In this document: positions 46,923-56,054 of the stretch, one piece after another
Layout: each line of letters opens with the position of its first letter
Numbering within the stretch: the first letter of the stretch is position 1
Assembly (NCBI RefSeq): GCF_004364335.1
Contig: NZ_SOCR01000004.1
Location: 62,001-126,000 of the forward strand
Reading direction: 5' to 3'
DNA length: 64,000 nucleotides
Source: Pseudomonas graminis
Lineage (GTDB): Bacteria; Pseudomonadota; Gammaproteobacteria; Pseudomonadales; Pseudomonadaceae
Translations under genes and position numbers: made by a program
Notes under the pieces: generated by a model
What the model saw: only the letters and a program-made list of their open reading frames with translations
Database searches by the model: none
What the model was told of the DNA's origin: nothing

Positions 46923-48821
46923 ATGGGTCACGCAACGAGTCAGGCAGAGGTCGGGCATTCTTCGGCGAAACCGTTGAGTCTGTTGGTGGGTGCGGTGGGT
47001 GTCGCCTATGGCGACATCGGTACTAGCCCGCTGTACACCATTAAAGAAGTGTTCGTCGGCGGCTATGGCGTGCAAGCCGGCCATGACGCCGTACTGGGCA
47101 TTCTGTCGCTGATCTTCTGGTCACTGATCTGGGTGGTCTCCTTCAAATATATGGCCTTGGTGCTGCGTGCCGACAATGACGGCGAAGGCGGCATCATGGC
47201 GCTGATGGCGTTGGCGCGCAGGGCGTCGGCCAATTACCCGAGGCTGCAGGCGAGCATGATCGTCTTCGGCCTGTTCGGCGCGGCGCTGTTTTACGGCGAT
47301 AGCATGATCACCCCGGCGATTTCGGTGCTGTCGGCGGTCGAGGGCATGGAACTGGCCTTTGACGGACTGGAACACTGGGTGGTGCCGATCGCGTTAGTCG
47401 TGCTGGTGGCGCTGTTTCTGATTCAGCGTCACGGCACTGCGCGGATCGGCGTGATGTTCGGCCCGATCATGGTGCTGTGGTTCGTGACCCTCGGGGTACT
47501 CGGCGTTCACGGTATCCTCCAGCAGCCGGAAGTGCTGCATGCCGTCAACCCGGTGTGGGCGGTTCGCTTCTTTATTGATCATCCCGGCATTGGCGTTTCG
47601 GTCCTCGGCGCTGTGGTGCTCGCACTGACCGGTGCCGAGGCGCTGTACGCGGACATGGGCCACTTCGGTCGCAAGCCGATCTCCCGCGCCTGGTTCGCCC
47701 TGGTCTTGCCGGCGCTGGTGCTGAACTACTTCGGGCAAGGCGCCTTGGTCATCCAGGACCCTGAAGCGGTGCGCAACCCGTTCTACCTGCTGGCGCCAAG
47801 CTGGGCGCTGTTACCGTTGATCGCCTTGTCGACGCTGGCGACCATTATTGCTTCGCAGGCGGTGATCTCCGGGGCGTTCTCGATGACGCTGCAGGCGATT
47901 CAGCTCGGCTACATCCCGCGCGTGCACATCCAGCACACCTCCAGTGACGCCCAGGGGCAGATCTACATTGGCGCGGTGAACTGGGCGTTGATGGTCGGGG
48001 TGATCCTGCTGGTACTGGGCTTTGAGTCTTCCGGCGCGCTGGCCTCGGCTTACGGCGTAGCGGTGACCGGCACGATGCTCTGCACGACGATTCTGGTGGC
48101 GTCGGTCATGCTGCTGGCCTGGAAATGGCCGCCGCTGATCGCGGTGCCCATTTTGGTCGGATGCCTATTCGTGGATGGCATGTTCTTCGCGGCGAACGTG
48201 CCAAAAGTCATTCAGGGCGGGGCGTTCCCCTTCCTGGCGGGCATCGTGCTGTTCATCCTGATGACCACCTGGAAGCGCGGCAAGCAGCTGCTGGTGGACC
48301 GCATCGATGAAGGCGGCCTGCCGCTGCCGATCTTCATCAGCAGTATTCGCGTGCAGCCGCCCCATCGTGTTCAGGGCACGGCAGTGTTTCTCACGGCCCG
48401 TGCGGATGCCGTTCCCCACGCGTTGTTGCATAACCTGCTGCACAACCAGGTGCTGCACGAGCAGGTGGTGTTGCTGACCGTTGTGTACGAAGACACCCCG
48501 CGCGTGCCGACGGCCCAGCGCTTCGAGGTCGAGGCGTTTGGCGAGGGGTTCTATCGCGTGATCCTGCATTTCGGTTTTATCGACGAGCCTGATGTGCCAG
48601 CCGCCCTGAGCCTGTGCCACCTGAAGGAGCTGGACTTCAGTCCGATGCGCACGACCTACTTCCTCAGCCGCGAAACCGTGGTCTCGTCGAAACTGGTGGG
48701 CATGGCCCGCTGGCGCGAGGGTCTGTTCTCGTTCATGTTGAAGAACGCCAATGGCAATCTGCGTTTCTTCAAGCTGCCGTTCAATCGAGTGATTGAGCTG
48801 GGCACGCAGGTGGAGATGTAA
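46923..48821 (+). CDS. kup: Kup potassium transporter
   Basis: Kup is a low-affinity K+/H+ symporter of the inner membrane. The 632-aa protein has about 12 membrane segments in its first 430 residues, the family motif [20 protein letters not shown] near residue 24 and [14 protein letters not shown], then a C-terminal cytoplasmic domain (about 440-632). It is a single complete gene and ends in front of a REPIN and a terminator shared with the convergent virJ gene. Confidence 0.95.
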   Translation: MGHATSQAEVGHSSAKPLSLLVGAVGVAYGDIGTSPLYTIKEVFVGGYGVQAGHDAVLGILSLIFWSLIWVVSFKYMALVLRADNDGEGGIMALMALARRASANYPRLQASMIVFGLFGAALFYGDSMITPAISVLSAVEGMELAFDGLEHWVVPIALVVLVALFLIQRHGTARIGVMFGPIMVLWFVTLGVLGVHGILQQPEVLHAVNPVWAVRFFIDHPGIGVSVLGAVVLALTGAEALYADMGHFGRKPISRAWFALVLPALVLNYFGQGALVIQDPEAVRNPFYLLAPSWALLPLIALSTLATIIASQAVISGAFSMTLQAIQLGYIPRVHIQHTSSDAQGQIYIGAVNWALMVGVILLVLGFESSGALASAYGVAVTGTMLCTTILVASVMLLAWKWPPLIAVPILVGCLFVDGMFFAANVPKVIQGGAFPFLAGIVLFILMTTWKRGKQLLVDRIDEGGLPLPIFISSIRVQPPHRVQGTAVFLTARADAVPHALLHNLLHNQVLHEQVVLLTVVYEDTPRVPTAQRFEVEAFGEGFYRVILHFGFIDEPDVPAALSLCHLKELDFSPMRTTYFLSRETVVSSKLVGMARWREGLFSFMLKNANGNLRFFKLPFNRVIELGTQVEM

Positions 48822-48839
48822 GCGGCGTCTGGGCTCAGT

Positions 48840-48928
48840 GGGACCGGCTTTAGTCGGGAAAGCGTTTGGTGTCGCGCCGTAAGATTGATGGCGTATGCAC
48901 CGGCCTCTTCCCGGCTGAAGCCGGTCCT
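48840..48928. repeat. REPIN of a second sequence type after kup
   Basis: GGACCGGCTT-TAGTCGGGAA (from 48841) and the near-complement CTTCCCGGCTGAAGCCGGTCC (48907-48927) form an inverted pair with one internal difference per arm. This is the GGACCGGCTTCAGCCGGGAA-type REP, different from the GTAGGAGC type elsewhere in the window. Confidence 0.8.
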
Positions 48929-48965
48929 AAAAAGGTTGACTTCACGTCAACTTATACCCAAAACA

Positions 48966-49003
48966 AAAAAATCCCCGCAATCGCAAGAGAGCGGGGATTT
49001 TTT
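48966..49003. terminator. Bidirectional terminator between kup and virJ
   Basis: ATCCCCGC (48971-48978) and GCGGGGAT (48991-48998) form an 8-bp stem that extends into flanking A-run and T-run on the two sides. It sits between two convergent genes. Confidence 0.9.
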
Positions 49004-49015
49004 ATGGCCGGGTGA

Positions 49016-50305
49016 TTACTCGGCAGCGGGCTCTTTGCCTTTCCACTTGTCGATCACTGCACTCAGGCGCTTGGCCAGGGCAGGGTAGTCTTCGTCGAAG
49101 TGATGGCCGCCGGGCAGCTGCATCTTCTCGCCAGGTGCTGTGGTTTCCGTGCAGCCGCTTTCATCCTTCTCCTCGATGCCGTAGACGCACAGCACCTTGT
49201 CGCCGGGGAGCTTGGCCATTTCAGGCCCTGTCGCGGCTTCTTTACCGGCGGCGCCGAGCCAGCCTTCAACGGCAATCTCGAAGCTGCCAGTGCGGGCGAA
49301 GGCGAGCAGGATGATGCCGTCGACCCGCGCCTTGTCTTCTTCCAGCAAGCGGTTGTAGATCGCGGGTAGTACGTCGGCTCCGAAGGAGTAGCCGGCAAGC
49401 ACAAAGTGCTTGGCGCCCCATTTCTGGCGGTAATGGGCCATCAGCTCGCTCAGGTCAGCGGCTGTTTGCTCAGGCGATTTGTGCTCCCAGTAATAACGCA
49501 GGGTGTCGATGCCGACGACCGGGTAGCCGCCCATTTTCGCCATGTCGCCTGCTACGTCTTTGTCGAGGTCGCGCCAGCCGCCGTCGCCGGACAGGAACAG
49601 CGTCACCGTGTCGGAGGGCTGCGAAGACGGCACCTCAACCACCGGAATGTTCAGGCCGCCGTTGTCGTCACCCCCGATCAGGCGACGGCGCACTTCGTTG
49701 TTCAGCACCTGGGGGTACTTGATGTCGTAGTCGCTGATGCTGGTTTCGGTGTTGGGTGCGTCACGGACCAGCGTGGCGCTTTCGTCGTCGGGGCCGTCGT
49801 TCCAGGCGACCGTCCACTTGCCGTGGGCGGCGGCTTTCGGCACCGGCTCGGTGCAGCCCGGCTGATCGCGGACGAAGCCGACCGAGATGGCCCGGGCGTT
49901 GTCATTGCTTTGACCGGCCAGCCAGCGCCAGGCCAGGGAAGCACCAGGTCCGACGCCGGCAACCAGATCAGGTGCGCCGTCGAGCTTCTGCAGCGCGGCA
50001 TTGAAGGTCTTCGCCTGAAGCTGGCAATCGTCCTTCGGCAGCGTCACTTGGATCACGCGAGCGGAGGCGTCGTAGCTCAGGGCGAGCAGTTGCTTCTCGG
50101 TCAGTGATTCTTCAGTGGTAACGGCCAGCGCGACCTGGGTTTTCACCTTGGTCGAGGGCACCACACGGATTAGCGCAGAGCCGTCATCCAGGGTGATGTG
50201 TTCAAGGGCCGGTTGCGCGGCGGGGCGGTTCCACAGCCAGAAACCCAATGCCACCACCAGAATTACCAGGGCTGCGAGCAAAAAGCGCCAGTAGCGTTGA
50301 ATCAT
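49016..50305 (-). CDS. VirJ/AcvB-family aminoacyl-phosphatidylglycerol hydrolase
   Basis: The 429-aa protein has an N-terminal membrane anchor (about residues 7-25) and an exported alpha/beta hydrolase domain of the VirJ/AcvB family, with LFLSGDGGWRDLDKDVA (about 236-252), the nucleophile Ser307 in LAGYSFGADVLP and His near residue 403 in LPGGHHFDEDYP. Relatives in P. aeruginosa (PA0919) and Agrobacterium (AcvB) hydrolyse alanyl- or lysyl-phosphatidylglycerol. The start overlaps the last base of the mprF stop, so both are translated from one mRNA, a synthase and its antagonist. Confidence 0.9.
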   Translation of the reverse strand: MIQRYWRFLLAALVILVVALGFWLWNRPAAQPALEHITLDDGSALIRVVPSTKVKTQVALAVTTEESLTEKQLLALSYDASARVIQVTLPKDDCQLQAKTFNAALQKLDGAPDLVAGVGPGASLAWRWLAGQSNDNARAISVGFVRDQPGCTEPVPKAAAHGKWTVAWNDGPDDESATLVRDAPNTETSISDYDIKYPQVLNNEVRRRLIGGDDNGGLNIPVVEVPSSQPSDTVTLFLSGDGGWRDLDKDVAGDMAKMGGYPVVGIDTLRYYWEHKSPEQTAADLSELMAHYRQKWGAKHFVLAGYSFGADVLPAIYNRLLEEDKARVDGIILLAFARTGSFEIAVEGWLGAAGKEAATGPEMAKLPGDKVLCVYGIEEKDESGCTETTAPGEKMQLPGGHHFDEDYPALAKRLSAVIDKWKGKEPAAE

Positions 50306-52947
50306 CAGCGTTTCACCAATCCAGTCAGGCCGCCCGCGATCAGGGCGGCGGTATCTGCCAGTGCCACGAGCGGATCAAGTCCTGCGGGCACGGCCATGTA
50401 ACGAGGTTCCCAGTCAGGCTGGAATTTGTCTTTGAAACGACGCAGCCCCTGGAAGTTGTAGAGCTGTTCGCCACGGCTGAACACCATCGAACCCAGGCGC
50501 TGGGTCAGAGGCGCGCCACGCCGCGGTTGCAGCCCGGACAACGGCACCATGCCGAGGCTGAAGCGGGCGTAACCTTCTTTTTTGTAATGCAGGATCAGCC
50601 CGACCATCATGAATTCCATGGTCAGCTTCGGCGCTTCCGGGTGCGAGCGCATCAGGTCCAGGCTCGCCAGGTCATTGCGCGAGGTCTCCAGCAAATTGGA
50701 GAACGCGACCGGCTTGCCCTGGAAATGGACGATGGCGATGCGGAAATGCTTGAGGTAATCCAGGCTGAAACGGCCCAGCGAGAACCCTTTTTCGCGCACG
50801 TTCTTGCCCATCAGCCATGCATCGGAAATCACTTTGAGCTCGTCCATGGGCGCTTGACCCACTTCGTAGATTTCCAGCGAAAGACCGTCGCGCCCACCCC
50901 GATTCCAGGTGTAGCGCAGGTCTTTCATTTCCTTGCCCTTGGCTTCGATGTCGAACTTGTGCAGATCGACCCGGGCTTCTTCGCCCAGCTTGATCGCGGT
51001 CAGGCCGATGTCCATGTAGAACGGCAGGTTCTCGGCACGCACCTGATAGAACACGGGGCGTGCATGGTGAACGTCGCACAGATCGCGGAACTGCCAGATC
51101 AGCTCGGCCCGTTGCTGGGTCGGGCCAATCGGGTCGTACAGCGCAACCAGGCTGCGGCCTCGATGGGCGTACATCAGAAAGGCGTTGCCGTCCGGGTGCA
51201 TCAGCACGGCTTTGTCGCCGGTCAGGACCAGGCCGCCGTCGGGCTGGCTGGACGCTTTGATGATCTCGGCGGCTTTGGCAAGCTGCGCCTCGTCGGGCAA
51301 GTTGATCACCGGGCGGGCGGTGCGCAGCAGCCAGGTCAGCGAGACGATCAGCAGCAACACCGCGCTGCCCAGTGCCGAACGCAGGCCACGAGGGGCGTCT
51401 GCGTCAAGCGTGAATTGCCACCACAGCTGATGGCTGTAGGGCACGTCCTGATAGGCGAACAGCAGCAGCCAGACCGACGCACCCAGTACGCAAACACTGG
51501 CAACCAGATACAGCGGCGAAAACGGCAGTTCCAGCAAGCGACTCGGGCGGTAGAACGAGCGCCGGAAGATCGCCAGCAAGCACGCGGTCAGCAGCAGCAG
51601 GCTCGCTTCTTCCCAGTCGAAACCCTTGAGAATCGACAGGATGGAGCCCACAAACAGCAGGATCGTGGTCAGCATCCACGCAGCTGAAAGACGACGGCGC
51701 AGTCCCTGGGCGAGCAACAGGCACAGCACGCCAATCAGGCTGGCGCCAAAGTGCGAAGCGTCGATCAATCGATGGGGAATGAGGAACCCGAGACTCTCCA
51801 GACGGGTGTCGATCTCGGGCGTGGAGCCGGAAAACAGCAGCACCACCCCGGAGAGAAATACCAGCAATGCCAGAATCGGCGCGCCGAGGCCGGATGCAAC
51901 GCGCATGGCCTGCTGCGCAAACAGCAATCGCTTGGCCTCGCTGTAAAGCAGCACCAGACACGCGATCAGCAGCGGCATCACCACGTAGATCAGTCGGTAC
52001 AGCAGCAGCGCGGCAGCCAATGGTGCAGCGCCCAGTTCGTCGGCAAATGCGGCGAGCAGAATGGCCTCAAAGACGCCGACCCCACCGGGCACGTGACTGA
52101 GAACGCCGGCGGCCAGGGCCAGCAGGTAAACCAGCAGGAACGCGCCGTAGGGCGGGGCAGAGGGCAGCAACAGATACAGGACGGCGGCAGCGGCAGCGAC
52201 GTCCAGCGCAGTGATCACCAGTTGCATCAGGGTCAGGCGCACGCCAGGCAGACGCAGCGTGCGGCGTCCGGCGCGGACCAGCAGGTTATGCGGGATCGTC
52301 TGTTCCGGCAGGCGGCGGCGATAGATGGCATAACCCAGGATTGCGCTGATCGCCAGCACCGCGACCGCGACGGTTGCCAGTACCGGCACCGATACATGCA
52401 GCGCCAGCGAGGCTGCGGGCAGGTCGCTCAAGGTCGCGAGCGCAGCCAGAGGGGGAAGTGCGCAGCCCAATGACAGACTGGCAAACAGGGTCATATGGGC
52501 AACTTCGCCCGCACCCAGTCCCAATCGCGAGTAGAGACGGTAACGAACCGAGCCGCCGGACAGCATCGACAGACCTACGGCGTTGCCGATGGCGAACGCG
52601 CAAAAGCCGCCCATGATCAGCGACTTCGGTGGCAGATCGACATTGGCGTAGCGACTGGCGGACCACTCGTAGCCCAGCAGAATCACGAAACCGATGGCTG
52701 TTGCCAGCACTGCGCCAGCCAGAGAAGGCAGCGGCACACTGAGCAGCGAATCCTGCAGAGCGTAGATGTCCAGCTCGGTCAGCATGTGCCGACAGGCGAT
52801 CAGGGCGACGGCGAACAGAAGTATGGTGACGCCCAACCCGATGGGTTGGCGGTACTTGCTCACCAGTTCGCGTAGACGCAGTCGTTTCGGGGGAGCCGGA
52901 GGATGCTCCGTCACTGCTTCATTTGTGTCGGACGGGTTGGCGCGCAT
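50305..52947 (-). CDS. mprF: MprF aminoacyl-phosphatidylglycerol synthase/flippase
   Basis: MprF transfers an amino acid (Lys or Ala) from aminoacyl-tRNA to phosphatidylglycerol and flips the product, which lowers the negative charge of the membrane and protects against cationic peptides. The 880-aa protein has about 14 membrane segments in the first 540 residues, then the soluble synthase domain (FLMYAHRGRSLVALYDPIGP, GQAPMDELKVISDAWL, FSLGMVPLSGLQPRRG). ATG 52947 with AAGGAG six bases upstream is used in place of the TTG one codon earlier. Which amino acid is used cannot be told from sequence. Confidence 0.94.
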   Translation of the reverse strand: MRANPSDTNEAVTEHPPAPPKRLRLRELVSKYRQPIGLGVTILLFAVALIACRHMLTELDIYALQDSLLSVPLPSLAGAVLATAIGFVILLGYEWSASRYANVDLPPKSLIMGGFCAFAIGNAVGLSMLSGGSVRYRLYSRLGLGAGEVAHMTLFASLSLGCALPPLAALATLSDLPAASLALHVSVPVLATVAVAVLAISAILGYAIYRRRLPEQTIPHNLLVRAGRRTLRLPGVRLTLMQLVITALDVAAAAAVLYLLLPSAPPYGAFLLVYLLALAAGVLSHVPGGVGVFEAILLAAFADELGAAPLAAALLLYRLIYVVMPLLIACLVLLYSEAKRLLFAQQAMRVASGLGAPILALLVFLSGVVLLFSGSTPEIDTRLESLGFLIPHRLIDASHFGASLIGVLCLLLAQGLRRRLSAAWMLTTILLFVGSILSILKGFDWEEASLLLLTACLLAIFRRSFYRPSRLLELPFSPLYLVASVCVLGASVWLLLFAYQDVPYSHQLWWQFTLDADAPRGLRSALGSAVLLLIVSLTWLLRTARPVINLPDEAQLAKAAEIIKASSQPDGGLVLTGDKAVLMHPDGNAFLMYAHRGRSLVALYDPIGPTQQRAELIWQFRDLCDVHHARPVFYQVRAENLPFYMDIGLTAIKLGEEARVDLHKFDIEAKGKEMKDLRYTWNRGGRDGLSLEIYEVGQAPMDELKVISDAWLMGKNVREKGFSLGRFSLDYLKHFRIAIVHFQGKPVAFSNLLETSRNDLASLDLMRSHPEAPKLTMEFMMVGLILHYKKEGYARFSLGMVPLSGLQPRRGAPLTQRLGSMVFSRGEQLYNFQGLRRFKDKFQPDWEPRYMAVPAGLDPLVALADTAALIAGGLTGLVKR

Positions 52948-53239
52948 CAATCACTCCTTGGATCGTGCGCGACAGGATGGAGGTATACAGCCAAGTTACC
53001 AATCCCTACGCAAAAAATAATTCAGGATGTTAGCGTTTCAACGTCTAACGGGCGAATACCACGGATACGTATCAGTGACCGTTCAGTCTAGGTTCAGTCG
53101 CTGGCCAGCGTATCGGCAGGGGAGATCAAAACTATTGCTCCCGGCAACATACAGTAACAAGACCTCTCGGATGAACGCACCCCCGGTAATGGGATGTGAC
53201 AAGGATTCAGGCTCGCTGTTCGTGAGCTTTCAGCGAGGC

Positions 53240-53272
53240 AAAAAAAAGGCCACTCTTTCGAGTAGCCTTTTT
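53240..53272 (-). terminator. Terminator of the first tRNA-fMet gene
   Basis: On the minus strand GGCTACTC-GAAA-GAGTGGCC, with a GNRA-type loop, is followed by a T-run (A-run 53240-53247). It lies 7 bp after the tRNA 3' end and is repeated almost exactly after the second copy. Confidence 0.85.
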
Positions 53273-53278
53273 AGATGT

Positions 53279-53355
<77 letters not shown>

Positions 53356-53368
53356 TCTGTGTGGCGGC

Positions 53369-53396
53369 ATTCTACAGTCGAACGACGCAGTGTCAA
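53369..53396 (-). promoter_or_regulatory. Promoter of tRNA-fMet copy 1
   Basis: On the minus strand TTGACA (complement of 53391-53396) and TAGAAT (complement of 53369-53374) are separated by 16 bp and lie just upstream of the tRNA 5' end. This fits a strong sigma-70 promoter. Confidence 0.82.
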
Positions 53397-53587
53397 CCTT
53401 TAATGCCAGAGATCGACAAAATAACCCCATCGAGAGCGCTGGCGTGCCTAAGTGGCGGTTGGAAAAGGCTTTTATCGCAATCCGCGCCTTACGGCAGGCC
53501 GCCATCATCCACGGGCCTGGTTTCATTTAAATGAACAGGTGAGGGGGGAAATAGCGGTGAGAGCGGGCTTGCCCAAATGACGGCCAC

Positions 53588-53619
53588 AAAAAAGGCCACT
53601 CTTTCGAGTAGCCTTTTTT
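53588..53619 (-). terminator. Terminator of the second tRNA-fMet gene
   Basis: This has the same stem, loop and T-run arrangement as the element at 53240-53272, six bases after the 3' end of tRNA copy 2. Confidence 0.85.
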
Positions 53620-53625
53620 GATGTT

Positions 53626-53702
<77 letters not shown>

Positions 53703-53715
53703 TCTGTGTGGCGGC

Positions 53716-53743
53716 ATTCTACAGAGGATCGCCGGGCTGTCAA
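53716..53743 (-). promoter_or_regulatory. Promoter of tRNA-fMet copy 2
   Basis: On the minus strand TTGACA (complement of 53738-53743) and TAGAAT (complement of 53716-53721) are 16 bp apart, the same arrangement as copy 1. The spacer sequence differs between the two copies although the boxes are the same. Confidence 0.82.
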
Positions 53744-53939
53744 GCAATCGGCAGAAAAAAAGGCTGTTTCTTCAATCGGTTAGCGTTGGACGTATCGCGG
53801 ACGGCCATGGCGCGTCTCGCTTTCGGGCTTTCAGGGGCGGTTTCGCGGAGTCGCATGGCCGTAGGGAACGAGGCTTATTCAGTGTCAGAAAGTCGCGTGA
53901 ATGAGATACTGCACGACCGTTTTCCTACGACCCCATGTG

Positions 53940-54998
53940 ATGCCGCAGCGCAAAATCATCCATATCGACTGTGATTGCTTCTACGCCGCCATTGAGATGC
54001 GCGACGATCCGCGTCTGGCCGGCAAACCGTTGGCAGTCGGCGGGTCGGCAGAGCGACGGGGTGTGATCGCCACCTGCAACTATGAGGCCCGGGCCTACGG
54101 CATCCGCTCGGCGATGTCATCCCGGCATGCGCTGACACTGTGCCCGGACCTCACCATCGTCAAACCGAGAATGGATGCCTATAAAGAAGCATCGAAAGAG
54201 ATCCAGACGATCTTCCGCGACTACACCGACCTGATCGAGCCGCTGTCGCTGGATGAGGCTTATCTGGATGTGACGGAATGCGAACACTTTGCCGGCAGTG
54301 CGACCCGCATCGCCCAGGACATTCGCCGGCGGGTCTCCAATCAGCTGCACATTACTGTTTCCGCCGGCGTGGCCCCGAACAAGTTTCTGGCCAAGATCGC
54401 CAGCGACTGGAAAAAGCCCAACGGGCTGTTCGTGATCACACCTGATCAGATCGAAGACTTTGTCTCCCAGCTGCCGGTGTCCAAATTGCACGGCGTCGGC
54501 AAAGTGACCGCCGATAAGCTTGGCCGCCTCGGCATTGTCACCTGCACCGATTTGCGTGGCTGGAGCAAGCTGTCGCTGGTGCGGGAATTTGGCTCGTTCG
54601 GCGAGCGGCTGTGGAACCTGGCCCATGGTGTCGATGAGCGGCCCGTGCAAAACGACAATCGACGCCAGTCGGTCAGTGTCGAAAACACATACGACACAGA
54701 TCTGCCGGACCTGGCCAGTTGCTTATTGATGCTGCCGGCATTGCTGGAAACGTTGAATGACCGCATCGCACGGATCGACAGTCTTTACCGCCCCGGCAAG
54801 CCGTTCGTGAAGGTCAAGTTCCACGACTTCACCCAGACGACGCTGGAGCAGGCGGGGAAAGGGCGGGACCTGGGCAGTTACGAGCAACTGCTGACCCAGG
54901 CCTTCGCACGCGGCGGCAAGCCGGTGCGATTGCTGGGGATCGGTGTGCGTCTGCATGACCTTCGGGCTGCCCATGAGCAGCTGGAGTTGTTCAGCTAA
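53940..54998 (+). CDS. dinB: DNA polymerase IV
   Basis: DinB is a Y-family translesion polymerase. The 352-aa protein has the N-terminal catalytic motif IIHIDCDCFYAAIEMRDDP (first Asp), the SLDEAYLDVT motif (Asp-Glu), the helix-hairpin-helix LHGVGKVTADKLGRLGI and a little-finger domain with SVSVENTY. ATG 53940 gives the standard N-terminus; a start at 53901 would add 13 residues. I saw no clear LexA box within 100 bp upstream and no strong ribosome site. Confidence 0.94.
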   Translation: MPQRKIIHIDCDCFYAAIEMRDDPRLAGKPLAVGGSAERRGVIATCNYEARAYGIRSAMSSRHALTLCPDLTIVKPRMDAYKEASKEIQTIFRDYTDLIEPLSLDEAYLDVTECEHFAGSATRIAQDIRRRVSNQLHITVSAGVAPNKFLAKIASDWKKPNGLFVITPDQIEDFVSQLPVSKLHGVGKVTADKLGRLGIVTCTDLRGWSKLSLVREFGSFGERLWNLAHGVDERPVQNDNRRQSVSVENTYDTDLPDLASCLLMLPALLETLNDRIARIDSLYRPGKPFVKVKFHDFTQTTLEQAGKGRDLGSYEQLLTQAFARGGKPVRLLGIGVRLHDLRAAHEQLELFS

Positions 54999-55015
54999 GG
55001 CGAGTTCAGGCCAGG

Positions 55016-55972
55016 CTATTCACTGCCCGGTGGCACCGCGACCAATCGACCGGCGTCTTTTGCCAGTGACCGAAGGAATTCGTGCTGCAACTGCGGATCG
55101 TTGCGGGTCAGCTCGATCAATGACTGTTCCAGCTCACTGGCTTCTTCTTCAAGGCCCAGCTCGGACAGGCGCTTGACGCGGTGTACCCACTGGCTGACTT
55201 CGTCATCTTCCAGATCGTCATAGATCAGATCGTGGGCTTCAATCAGCTTGCCGCGCAGTGATTTGCTCAGCGGCAACGTGGCGGTTGCCTGAACGTTGCT
55301 CTGGTCATCCTGCACTTTGATGTTCAGTTGCGTGACATAACTGAGGTTTTGCTCGGCAAACGGGCTGTCCAGCAGATTCACCCGGAGCACGCCGTTGCGG
55401 TCTGTATTCAGCTCGTGGGTCTCTTTGCCCGCAGTGACTTCAACCGGCGCTTCACTCCAGGGCAGGCTCGAATGCTCGACCCGGTGATCAAGCTGTACTT
55501 CGTCGATACCGGCCAGATTCTGTTGAGCGCGACCATGGGAGGGGGCGTTCATGAATGGGTTGACGCCCGCGATCCCGTAAGTGAGCCAGTCCTTGGTGAC
55601 GCTGTCGGGCAGACTGCCAAACGTCAGCACGTTGACCACATTGGCGCCGATGCCCGCGACGATGGCCACGGCGCCCAGGGGGATTTCATAGACTTCCCGC
55701 CACGGTTGATACGGCGTGTATCGATCGTAGTGCCGGGTGACTTCAAATTCGGTAATGTCGAAGGTTTTCAGCTCGTGGATGCGTATCCGGCGCTGGGGCA
55801 ATTCCAGCGTCTTGGGTTCGCCCAGGTCGACCTGAAAGCTGTGGTCGAGCAATTTGCGCTCGACACGTTCTTCATGCTCGCTGCGTTGAGACAGATGGTT
55901 GGCGCAGCCGCCGAGTAACAGGCTGGTGCACAACACAGCGCCTGCGAGACGTGAGGGATTTCGCTTGAACAT
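55016..55972 (-). CDS. Predicted lipoprotein of unknown function
   Basis: I do not recognise the family by name. The 318-aa product starts at ATG 55972 with a lipoprotein signal (MFKRNPSRLAGAVLCTSLLL, lipobox LLGGCAN, Cys near residue 22). The residue after Cys is Ala, which suits outer-membrane sorting. A hydrophobic Ala/Gly/Val-rich segment (GAVAIVAGIGANVVNVLTFG) lies near residue 85, and the C-terminal 80 residues are acidic and helical. An open frame reaches 56170 but overlaps proS. It lies downstream of proS on the same strand, 82 bp away. Confidence 0.8.
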   Translation of the reverse strand: MFKRNPSRLAGAVLCTSLLLGGCANHLSQRSEHEERVERKLLDHSFQVDLGEPKTLELPQRRIRIHELKTFDITEFEVTRHYDRYTPYQPWREVYEIPLGAVAIVAGIGANVVNVLTFGSLPDSVTKDWLTYGIAGVNPFMNAPSHGRAQQNLAGIDEVQLDHRVEHSSLPWSEAPVEVTAGKETHELNTDRNGVLRVNLLDSPFAEQNLSYVTQLNIKVQDDQSNVQATATLPLSKSLRGKLIEAHDLIYDDLEDDEVSQWVHRVKRLSELGLEEEASELEQSLIELTRNDPQLQHEFLRSLAKDAGRLVAVPPGSE

Positions 55973-56054
55973 GAGATCTCTAGTGCAGGTAAGGCGCATC
56001 GCAGAGGCGTGGCGGATGAAAGCGCGCCTGCACAATCGCAGGCGCGCCATCCGG

